Origin: Bacteroidota bacterium
Lineage (GTDB): Bacteria; Bacteroidota; Bacteroidia; Bacteroidales; UBA4417
Length of the DNA: 14,076 nucleotides
Assembly (NCBI GenBank): GCA_020048595.1
Contig: JAIFMH010000042.1
Span: forward strand, 1 to 14,076
Direction: 5' to 3'
Below are positions 6,640-13,800 of the stretch, piece after piece. Below the pieces are notes generated by a model. The model had not been told where the DNA came from. It was given only the letters and a program-made list of their open reading frames with translations, and ran no database searches. Positions within the stretch are counted from its first letter, which is position 1. Each line of letters starts with the position of its first letter. Both the position numbers and the translations under genes were made by a program.

Positions 6640-7495
6640 TTGCGAACAATGAAAATACAATACTTGCAATTCCGTTAAGGGTGAAAAAAGCCACATTTAC
6701 CCTTCGAAGATCATTATACTTAACAATTGTGTGCTGGTAGAATAATAAGAAGGAAAATATTCCCAGCCCTATCCAGTAAATTGTTTTAAAATCACCTATA
6801 AAACCTGCTGCAAACAGGAGCAATGCTGTAATAATGTGCAATACAAGCGACAAATTAAGTGCTCTCTTCCGGCCAAGTAGTACAGGAATGGAATGAAGAT
6901 GATTTTCAAGGTCGAATTCATCATCCTGAAGAGCATAGATAATGTCAAATCCGGATACCCAGCAAAGTACTGACAATGAAATGATAATAGGAATCCAGTC
7001 GAAAGTTCCGGTTACAGCCAGGTAAGCACCGGTTGGAGCCAGGGCCAGGCCCATTCCGAGTACAAAATGTGCAAGAGCTGTAAACCGTTTGGTGAAACTA
7101 TATCCTAATATGACAATAAGTGCAACAGGAGAAAGATAAAAGCAAAGCGGATTTATAAACCAGGTGGCTCCAATAAAAAGCAAAGCATTTATGATACTAA
7201 AGGCTAATGCCGATTGTTGCCTGATTTTCTGTGCAGGTATTTCCCGTTGAGCTGTGCGTGGATTTACTTCGTCAATATCTCTGTCGGCCCAGCGGTTGAA
7301 ACTCATTGCAGCATTCCGGGCAAAAAGCATACTCAGTAATACTAAAGCTAAAAGTTTCCAGCTGAGAGCATCACTGTTATGAATAGTAGCAAGGGAAAAT
7401 CCTAAAAGAGCAAAAGGCAGAGCAAATATTGTGTGCGCAAACTTAACGAGCGAAAGATAATTCGTTATTTTAGCACTTATTTTCTGAAATGGCAT
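6620..7495 (-). CDS. UbiA-family prenyltransferase, 4-hydroxybenzoate polyprenyltransferase-like (possibly MqnP type)
   Basis: This 291-residue integral membrane protein has about eight or nine hydrophobic helices. Both magnesium-binding motifs of the UbiA superfamily are intact: NRWADRDID (N67, D71, D75) and DIIYALQDDEFD (D184, Y187, D191, D195). The enzyme should transfer a polyprenyl chain from its diphosphate to an aromatic acid in quinone biosynthesis. Bacteroidota make menaquinone, and proteins of this 'ubiA-like' type are thought to serve the futalosine route (MqnP), but no quinone gene is adjacent to confirm this. The sequence does not resemble MenA. ATG 7495 leaves a short polar N-terminus before the conserved 'LVKFAHTIFALPFALLG'. 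The 3' end overlaps lpxK by 20 bases. UbiA family is near certain, exact substrate is not. Confidence 0.92.
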   Translation of the reverse strand: MPFQKISAKITNYLSLVKFAHTIFALPFALLGFSLATIHNSDALSWKLLALVLLSMLFARNAAMSFNRWADRDIDEVNPRTAQREIPAQKIRQQSALAFSIINALLFIGATWFINPLCFYLSPVALIVILGYSFTKRFTALAHFVLGMGLALAPTGAYLAVTGTFDWIPIIISLSVLCWVSGFDIIYALQDDEFDLENHLHSIPVLLGRKRALNLSLVLHIITALLLFAAGFIGDFKTIYWIGLGIFSFLLFYQHTIVKYNDLRRVNVAFFTLNGIASIVFSLFAITDLLI

Positions 7496-7521
7496 GAGTG
7501 GCTATTTTTGTTTACAAGAGG

Positions 7522-7529
7522 CAAAAATA
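7522..7529 (-). promoter_or_regulatory. -7 box of the UbiA-family gene
   Basis: Minus-strand 7529-7522 reads TATTTTTG, a full match to TAnnTTTG, giving a leader of about 20 bases before the ATG at 7495. The -33 region has only TTTC-like sequence. The plus-strand counterpart, also TATTTTTG, at 7503-7510 could serve the divergent methyltransferase gene. Confidence 0.45.
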
Positions 7530-7582
7530 CACAAGGTTAGCATCATTCGTGAAATTATTTTAGGAATCCCAATTAAATTGTA

Positions 7583-8377
7583 ATGCGCCAAAAAGTTTTT
7601 ATGATGATTGCCTATTTGCGATACCTGGTTAATTCGGGTTCGCGACATTCGGTGCATTCTCCTTTTGTATATACTCTTGTAGATAAAGTTTTAAGAAACA
7701 AGAGTGAAAATCCGGCTTTTCACGATATAATGAAAATCCGGCACAAGCTTCTTCATAAAACACAAGTCATTGAAATCACGGATTTTGGAGTCGGGGCAAA
7801 TCAAAAGGATTATAGTCATCGTTTCGAGCGGGTTTCTTCCCTGGCCCGAAAAAGTTCTGTGAGCACCAAGCATGGCCGTCTTTTATTCCGGCTGGTTGAA
7901 TTCTTCAGGCCGCAAACAATTATTGAATTAGGTACATCATTAGGTATAAGTACTTTATACCTGGCATTGGCAAATCCAAAGGCCAAAGTGTATACCATCG
8001 AAGGCTGCTCTACAAAATCGGAACAGGCAGCGACAAGTTTTAACGCATTAAAGCTGTCGAATATTGAGCAGAATATTGGCCGTTTTGATCTTGTACTACC
8101 TGATGTAGTAAAGCAGGCCGGGAACCTTGATTTTGCTTTTATTGACGGCAATCACACCTACGAGGCAACGGTTGAAAATTTTAAAATTTTATTGAGTATC
8201 GCTAACAATGATACGGTATTTGTTTTCGACGATATTCACTGGTCGGCTGGTATGCAGAAAGCCTGGAATGAAATTTCTGATCATGAGCGTGTTACAGTTA
8301 GTATTGATCTTTTCAGATTCGGGATAGTATTTTTAAGAAAGGAGTTAAGTAAACAGAAATTTGTGATCAGGTTTTAA
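7583..8377 (+). CDS. Class I SAM-dependent methyltransferase, Methyltransf_24-like
   Basis: The 264-residue cytoplasmic protein opens with a lineage-typical N-terminal segment, 'SRHSVHSPFVYTLVDKVL' (20-37). A Rossmann methyltransferase domain starts near residue 98. Motif I is 'IIELGTSLGISTLYLA' (113-128), with the acidic residue ending strand 2 at E140 ('VYTIEG'). 'FAFIDGNHTYEATVENF' (184-200) and 'VFVFDDIHW' (212-220) resemble the DG-x-H-x-Y and DD elements of metal-assisted O-methyltransferases. The acceptor is unknown. The start is ambiguous: ATG 7583 or the ATGs at residues 7-8 (7601/7604). The later ones place 'YLRYL' nearer the N-terminus, as I would expect for this group. No operon partner; the next gene is 240 bases away. 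Confidence 0.88.
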   Translation: MRQKVFMMIAYLRYLVNSGSRHSVHSPFVYTLVDKVLRNKSENPAFHDIMKIRHKLLHKTQVIEITDFGVGANQKDYSHRFERVSSLARKSSVSTKHGRLLFRLVEFFRPQTIIELGTSLGISTLYLALANPKAKVYTIEGCSTKSEQAATSFNALKLSNIEQNIGRFDLVLPDVVKQAGNLDFAFIDGNHTYEATVENFKILLSIANNDTVFVFDDIHWSAGMQKAWNEISDHERVTVSIDLFRFGIVFLRKELSKQKFVIRF

Positions 8378-8529
8378 AGTAGTGAACAGCTGATTGGATA
8401 AATGTTATTCGAATTCGAAATGGATTGTGAAGAAAGTAATTTTTGATGCATTGAGTTTTCATAAACAGATTCAATTGCCTGAAATTGCGAACGTTTTACT
8501 CCTTTTTTATTTCAAAAATTTAGCGAATG

Positions 8530-8549
8530 TTAAAATTGACAAATTTTAA
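8530..8549. repeat. AT-only inverted repeat in the methyltransferase/ABC spacer
   Basis: TTAAAATT (8530-8537) and AATTTTAA (8542-8549) flank a 4-base loop (GACA). A 12-base perfect palindrome, TTCGAATTCGAA, lies at 8408-8419 in the same 240-base spacer. Neither is followed by a T-run, so they are not obvious terminators. Otherwise the spacer 8378-8617 holds only the promoter box described for the ABC gene. Confidence 0.3.
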
Positions 8550-8583
8550 GTGTGCTTTCAAATTATATCATTCTAAAAACCAT

Positions 8584-8591
8584 TACTTTTG
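8584..8591 (+). promoter_or_regulatory. -7 box of the ABC ATPase gene
   Basis: TACTTTTG at 8584-8591 matches TAnnTTTG fully, with the ATG 27 bases beyond it at 8618. No clear TTG lies at standard spacing upstream. Confidence 0.45.
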
Positions 8592-8617
8592 TTATTCAAT
8601 AATTTTATCTCTTTATC

Positions 8618-9343
8618 ATGAGCCAGAAGGAAATAATCCGTTTAACTGATATCACACGTACCTATAAGGTTGGTACCGAACTGGTGAGAGCATTGCGTTC
8701 GGTTTCGCTATCCATATTTAAGAATGAATTTGTAGCATTGATGGGTCCTTCCGGATCGGGTAAATCGACTCTGATGAACCTGCTGGGTTGCCTCGATACA
8801 CCTACCAGCGGACAATATATCCTGAATGACCAGGATGTAAGCAAGCTTAATGATAACGAGCTGGCACGAATTCGTAACAAGGAAATCGGGTTTGTATTCC
8901 AGACTTTTAATTTATTGCCACGCAGCACGGCACTCGATAATGTTATGCTTCCGCAGGTTTATGCCGGTTATTCAAAAGCCGACCGTCTTGAACGGGCAAC
9001 GGAAGTTATTGAAAGTGTTGGGCTCGCTGACAGGGCTCATCACAAACCAAATGAGCTTTCGGGTGGACAACGTCAGCGTGTGGCAATAGCACGCGCGTTG
9101 GTTAACAAACCATCCATTATTCTTGCTGATGAGCCTACCGGTAACCTGGATTCGACTACATCCTATGAAATTATGGGAGTACTTGAGCAAATTCACAAAG
9201 CCGGTAATACTATTATTCTTGTAACTCATGAAGAAGATATTGCCCGGCATGCCCACCGCATCATCAGGCTTATGGACGGACAGGTTTCGGCCGATTATCT
9301 GAACGATAATATCATTACTGCAGCCCAGTCATTGAACAATTAG
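8618..9343 (+). CDS. ABC transporter ATP-binding protein, LolD/MacB/FtsE-type
   Basis: This 241-residue stand-alone nucleotide-binding domain has every functional motif: Walker A GPSGSGKST (43-51), Q-loop Q95 in 'VFQTFNLLP', signature LSGGQ (147-151), Walker B ILADEP with D171/E172, D-loop 'NLDS' and H-loop H204. 'FVFQTFNLLPRSTALDNVMLP' and the compact size place it in the lipoprotein-release/macrolide-export group (LolD, MacB, FtsE), which pairs with FtsX/MacB-type permeases. No permease lies beside it, so the partner must be encoded elsewhere. Possible jobs are lipoprotein release from the inner membrane or export of a small molecule; the sequence cannot decide. The ATPase call is certain, the substrate is not. 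Confidence 0.95.
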   Translation: MSQKEIIRLTDITRTYKVGTELVRALRSVSLSIFKNEFVALMGPSGSGKSTLMNLLGCLDTPTSGQYILNDQDVSKLNDNELARIRNKEIGFVFQTFNLLPRSTALDNVMLPQVYAGYSKADRLERATEVIESVGLADRAHHKPNELSGGQRQRVAIARALVNKPSIILADEPTGNLDSTTSYEIMGVLEQIHKAGNTIILVTHEEDIARHAHRIIRLMDGQVSADYLNDNIITAAQSLNN

Positions 9344-9356
9344 TACCGGTTTAGTT

Positions 9357-9385
9357 GTTATCTATTCCTGAAAATTAAAGATAAC
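9357..9385 (+). terminator. Weak hairpin after the ABC gene, possible terminator
   Basis: GTTATCT (9357-9363) pairs with AGATAAC (9379-9385) across a 15-base loop, starting 13 bases after the stop. The tail is only ATAATTTTAG, so termination would be partial. The near-consensus box TAATTTTA (9388-9395) just beyond may start transcription of the next gene. Confidence 0.25.
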
Positions 9386-9429
9386 CATAATTTTAGTATT
9401 AATTAGGATTTTGAGTCTGGCTTACAAAC

Positions 9430-10002
9430 ATGGAAAACGACTGGAAAATATATACCAAAACAGGCGATAAAGGTGAAACCTCGCTTATTGGTGGCACTCG
9501 TGTGCCGAAGTATCATGAACGCATTGAGGCCTATGGCACTCTCGACGAATTGAACTCTTTTATCGGAAACCTTCGCGATCAGCTTACAGATGTGCATCTG
9601 TGTGAAGTTCTGCTCCGTATTCAGGAAAACCTGTTTACAGCTGAATCTGAATTAGCTACCGATCCCCAAAAGGAGATTACCCGTTCACTTCCGTTTCTTT
9701 CTGAAGATGATGTTCTTGAACTTGAAAAGGAAATTGATAGAATGAATCTTCATCTGCCTGATTTAAATTCATTTATTCTGCCTGGTGGCCATCCTTTAGT
9801 ATCACTTTGCCATGTTTGCCGGACGGTTTGCCGCCGCGGCGAGAGGATTATTATTAAGGTAGCATCCGAAATGGAAGTAGATGAAATTCTGATCAAATAT
9901 ATTAACAGGCTTTCTGATTACCTTTTTGTGCTGGCCAGGGAAGTAGCTTTTTTAAACAAAATTCCTGATCTTCCATGGAAACCTGACGTTTTTAATAAAT
10001 AA
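9430..10002 (+). CDS. Cob(I)yrinic acid a,c-diamide adenosyltransferase, PduO type
   Basis: The 190-residue enzyme transfers the 5'-deoxyadenosyl group of ATP to cob(I)alamin-type corrinoids to make adenosylcobalamin. PduO-family signatures appear in order. The N-terminal ATP-binding stretch is 'YTKTGDKGETSLIGG' (8-22) followed by 'RIEAYGTLDELNSFIG' (31-46). Then come 'FILPGG' (115-120), 'CRTVCRRGER' (130-139), where the arginines contact the triphosphate, and 'YINRLSDYLFVLAR' (157-170). It belongs to the five-helix-bundle trimeric type, unrelated to CobA or EutT. There are four cysteines (58, 127, 130, 134), three of them clustered around the RRGER motif. No corrinoid biosynthesis or AdoCbl-dependent mutase gene is nearby. 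ATG 9430 leaves seven residues before the conserved motif, as usual. Confidence 0.95.
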   Translation: MENDWKIYTKTGDKGETSLIGGTRVPKYHERIEAYGTLDELNSFIGNLRDQLTDVHLCEVLLRIQENLFTAESELATDPQKEITRSLPFLSEDDVLELEKEIDRMNLHLPDLNSFILPGGHPLVSLCHVCRTVCRRGERIIIKVASEMEVDEILIKYINRLSDYLFVLAREVAFLNKIPDLPWKPDVFNK

Positions 10003-10100
10003 AAAACACAACATCATTTGAATTATGGCATGTTTTTTGGTGAAAAATGGTAGTGAATTGCCTAATATTTAATAAGTTATTCACAAAATGGCATAAGGTA

Positions 10101-10130
10101 TTGATTTTTATTTTGAATAGATTATTTTTG
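10101..10130 (+). promoter_or_regulatory. Promoter of the DUF2795 gene (TTG-N19-TATTTTTG)
   Basis: TTG at 10101-10103 is followed after 19 bases by TATTTTTG at 10123-10130, an exact fit to the Bacteroidota consensus. The start site should lie near 10137, with a leader of about 22 bases. The small gene therefore has its own promoter even if it also reads through from the adenosyltransferase gene. Confidence 0.65.
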
Positions 10131-10158
10131 CAAAAAATTTAAACCTAATTTTCGACAA

Positions 10159-10380
10159 ATGTACTGGACGTTAGAATTAGCCTCAAAACTCGAGGATGCC
10201 CCCTGGCCTGCTACTAAAGAAGAGCTTCAGGACTTCTGTGTTCGCTCAGGAGCTCCTATGGAAGTGGTTGAAAACCTCCAGGAACTGGAAGATGAAGGAG
10301 AGATATACGAAAGTATTGAAGACCTCTGGCCTGATTATCCTTCTAAGGAAGATTTCTTCTTTCACGAAGACGAATATTAA
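10159..10380 (+). CDS. DUF2795-family small acidic protein
   Basis: The 73-residue product begins 'MYWTLELASKLEDAPWPATKEELQDFC' and continues 'SGAPMEVVENLQELEDEGEIYESIEDLWPDYP'. This pattern marks a small protein family, conserved across Bacteroidota, that I place in DUF2795. It is strongly acidic, especially at the C-terminus (EDFFFHEDEY), and has no signal peptide or membrane segment. The 'PATKEELQDFCVRSGAPMEVVENLQEL' part looks like a short helix-turn-helix-like fold, but its function is unknown and an acidic charge does not favour DNA binding. It follows the PduO-type gene by 156 bases, with its own promoter and a strong terminator, so it can be expressed alone. Confidence 0.9.
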   Translation: MYWTLELASKLEDAPWPATKEELQDFCVRSGAPMEVVENLQELEDEGEIYESIEDLWPDYPSKEDFFFHEDEY

Positions 10381-10388
10381 CAAACAAC

Positions 10389-10430
10389 AATCGGGGCGCT
10401 GGCAAAACCAACGCCCCGATTTGATTTAAG
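10389..10430 (+). terminator. Strong Rho-independent terminator after the DUF2795 gene
   Basis: AATCGGGGCG (10389-10398) pairs perfectly with CGCCCCGATT (10412-10421). After a C/A mismatch, TGG/CCA extend the stem above a 5-base loop (CAAAA). The tail TTGATTT is moderately T-rich. The stem begins 9 bases after the stop. Confidence 0.85.
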
Positions 10431-10727
10431 AAGGAAACCGCTCAAAGCTTTAATTATTGTTTTTTGTTAAAAAGGAGAGATTGGATGTGATGCAAAATAG
10501 ATACAAGGAAAATTTCACAATATTCAATCAGGAGATTTTGAAATAAGCCAGAGTAAAATAACGAATTCCTGACGATCAAGACTTTGTCCATTTTCCGTTT
10601 AACTTATAACTATTAACTTTTTCTCTTCAACTCACTCCTGCCACTTTGTCGCTTCGAGAACTAAATAGTTATAATAGTACGGTATTTGCTTCTGGATTCC
10701 TGTTTTTAATCAGGATAATCTGTGTGA
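10431..10727. other. Intergenic spacer before the secA promoter
   Basis: I see no gene here. It contains an 11-base inverted repeat, TTATAACTATT (10604-10614) and AATAGTTATAA (10664-10674), 49 bases apart. The sequence between the arms is pyrimidine-rich then mixed. It may be a decayed hairpin or a regulatory leader element of an upstream start site; nothing else stands out. Confidence 0.4.
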
Positions 10728-10756
10728 TTGCCTTTTAGCGGAATACACTATCTTTG
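10728..10756 (+). promoter_or_regulatory. secA promoter (TTG-N18-TATCTTTG)
   Basis: TTG at 10728-10730 is followed after 18 bases by TATCTTTG at 10749-10756, a textbook Bacteroidota housekeeping promoter. Transcription should start near 10762, giving a leader of about 40 bases. Confidence 0.7.
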
Positions 10757-10801
10757 CATGTTTGATTGAACAAAATTACATTCGCTTAACCCCTACATAA
10801 A

Positions 10802-13800
10802 ATGCTTAATTCATTTCTGAAAATGATTTCGGGCGGTACAAAATCCGACCGTGATATAAAAACAATCAACCCATTAGTTGAAAAAGCAAAGGTTGAATTT
10901 GAGAAACTGCAGTCACTCGATAATGATGGACTCCGTGCCATGACTATAGCGTTCAAGCAAAAAATTGCTGATGCCGTACAAGCTGAACGCGACGAGATAG
11001 ATACCATTAAAGCCAGGATTGAAAGCGATTTCGATATCGATATTGAAGTAAAGGAAGATCTGTATAAAAGAATTGATTTTCTGGATAAGGAAGAATACCG
11101 GAAAACTCAGGAAACTCTGCAGGAAATATTACCTTCAGCTTTCGCTGTTGTAAAGGAAACCGCACGTCGTTTTTCGCAAAACGAAACTCTGGAAGTTACG
11201 GCTACACAGTTCGACCGTGACCAGGCTGCCCGCAAAGACAGTGTAAATATTATTGAGGATAAAGCATACTGGGATAACCGCTGGATGGCAGGTGGCAACA
11301 TGATAACCTGGGATATGGTGCATTATGATGTGCAGCTTATCGGGGGTGCCGTTCTTCACTCCGGCAAAATCTCCGAAATGGGCACCGGTGAAGGTAAAAC
11401 TTTGGTAGCTACATTGCCAATCTATCTGAATGCGCTTCCTGGAAAAGGAGTACACGTAGTTACCGTTAACGATTACCTTGCAAAACGCGACTCGGAATGG
11501 ATGGGCGTATTATTCGAATTCCATGGCCTTAAAATAGATTGTATTGACAGGCATGAACCCAATTCGCATGAGCGCCGCCAGGCTTACCTTGCCGATGTTA
11601 CTTACGGTACCAACAACGAGTTTGGTTTCGATTATCTTCGTGACAATATGGCGCGAAATCCGGATGAACTGGTCCAGCGACCACATAACTATGCCATTGT
11701 GGATGAGGTCGACTCCGTGTTGATTGATGATGCACGTACACCTCTTATAATTTCCGGCCCGACTCCCCGGGGTGAGAATCAGGAATTTGAAGCGCTGAAA
11801 CCTGAAATTTCTAAACTGTACTCTGAACAACGTAACCTGGTTACCAAATTACTGTCAGAGGCTAAAAGTCTTTTGGTTTTCGACGACAACAATAAAATAC
11901 CTTCTGATAACGAAAAACGCGGTGGCGAATCTCTTTTACGGGCCTTCCGCGGTTTGCCGAAAAATAAGGCGCTGATCAAGTTCCTCAGTGAACCTGGTAT
12001 AAAAGCAATCCTGTTAAAAACAGAAAACTTCTACATGCAGGAGCAATCGAAAAACATGCATATCATGGACGATGAGCTGTTTTTTGTGATCGACGAAAAA
12101 AACAATTCCATTGAGCTTACAGATAAAGGTATTGATCTGATCACCAAATCGTACGACGATCCTAAATTTTATATTCTTCCGGATGTTGGTGCCGAAATTG
12201 CTGAGATGGAACGCCGTCAGCTAACGGATAAAGAGAAGGTAGAACAGAAAGCTGAACTTCTTCGTGATTACGCTGTAAAATCGGAACGTATCCATACCGT
12301 GAACCAGTTGCTGAAAGCATATGCCCTGTTCGAAATCGATGTGGAATATGTTGTGATGGACAATAAGGTTAAGATTGTTGATGAGCAAACCGGTCGTATT
12401 CTCGAAGGTCGCCGCTACAGCGATGGTTTGCACCAGGCTATCGAAGCTAAAGAAAATGTAAAAATTGAAGCAGCTACACAAACTTATGCTACTGTAACAC
12501 TTCAGAATTATTTCCGTATGTACCGCAAGCTTGCCGGTATGACCGGTACTGCCGAAACGGAAGCAGGTGAGTTTTGGGATATTTATAAACTGGATGTGGT
12601 TGTAATTCCAACTAACCGTCCGGTTGTACGTGCTGATAACGAAGATCTTGTTTACAAAACCAAGCGCGAAAAATTTAACGCAGTAATTATTGAGATAAAA
12701 GCGCTTATCGAAAAAGGAAGACCCGTTCTGGTTGGTACCACATCAGTTGAGATTTCGGAGTTACTCAGTCGTATGCTTACCCGCGACCGTGTTCCTCACA
12801 ATGTTCTCAACGCCAAGTTACACCAACGTGAGGCTCAGATTGTTGCCGAGGCCGGATTAACCCGCACAGTTACTATTGCTACCAACATGGCAGGTCGTGG
12901 TACCGATATAAAATTAGGTCCGGGTGTTAAAGAAGCCGGTGGTTTGGCTATTATTGGTACCGAACGTCATGAATCCCGTCGTGTCGACAGGCAGTTACGC
13001 GGACGTGCAGGTCGCCAGGGTGATCCGGGAAGTTCGCAGTTTTTTGTATCGCTCGAAGATGACCTGATGCGTATGTTCGGTTCCGAAAGCATAGCCGGAA
13101 TTATGGACCGCCTTGGATTGAAAGAAGGTGAAGTGATTCAGCACAGGATGATCACCAAGAGCATTGAGCGTGCGCAGAAGAAAGTTGAAGAAAACAACTT
13201 TGGTATTCGTAAACGACTGCTGGAGTACGATGATGTTATGAATGCCCAGCGTGAAGTTATCTATGGAAAACGTCGCCAGGCATTGTATGGCGAGCGTCTT
13301 GCGCTGGATATCTCAAATATGATCTATGATTTGTGCGATAATTACGTTTCCGATTACCAGGATAACGGAGATTATGAAGGATTTACTTTTGAATTACTTA
13401 CCACTTTCGCTGCCGAGTGTCCATTTGACGAGAAATCATTTTTATCAGGAAACAAGGTGAAACTTACAGATGATCTGTTTGATCATATATACCTGAACTA
13501 CCGTAATAAATCGAAACGCATTGCTGAACTGGCTTACCCGGTTGTTAAAGATGTATACGAAAACCATCCGCATTACCAGTTTATTGCGATTCCTATTACC
13601 GATGGTATTAAAACGATGCAGGTTGCAGCTAACCTCAAGCGAGCTTACGATGATAAAGCGATGGAAGTGTCATTAGCAATTGAGAAAGGTATTACCCTCG
13701 GAGTTATAGATGATGCCTGGAAAGAACATCTCCGCGAAATGGATGAACTTCGTCAGAGTGTTCAATCAGCCAGTTATGAACAGAAAGATCCTTTGCTGAT

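Noticed and set aside
10196..10429. Alternative plus-strand frame overlapping the DUF2795 gene
   Set aside because: It runs through the strong terminator hairpin, and the competing frame encodes a recognisable conserved small protein directly behind a consensus promoter.
10786..12481. Several minus-strand open frames between 10786 and 12481
   Set aside because: All lie inside secA on the opposite strand, where the secA frame is continuous and full of SecA motifs.
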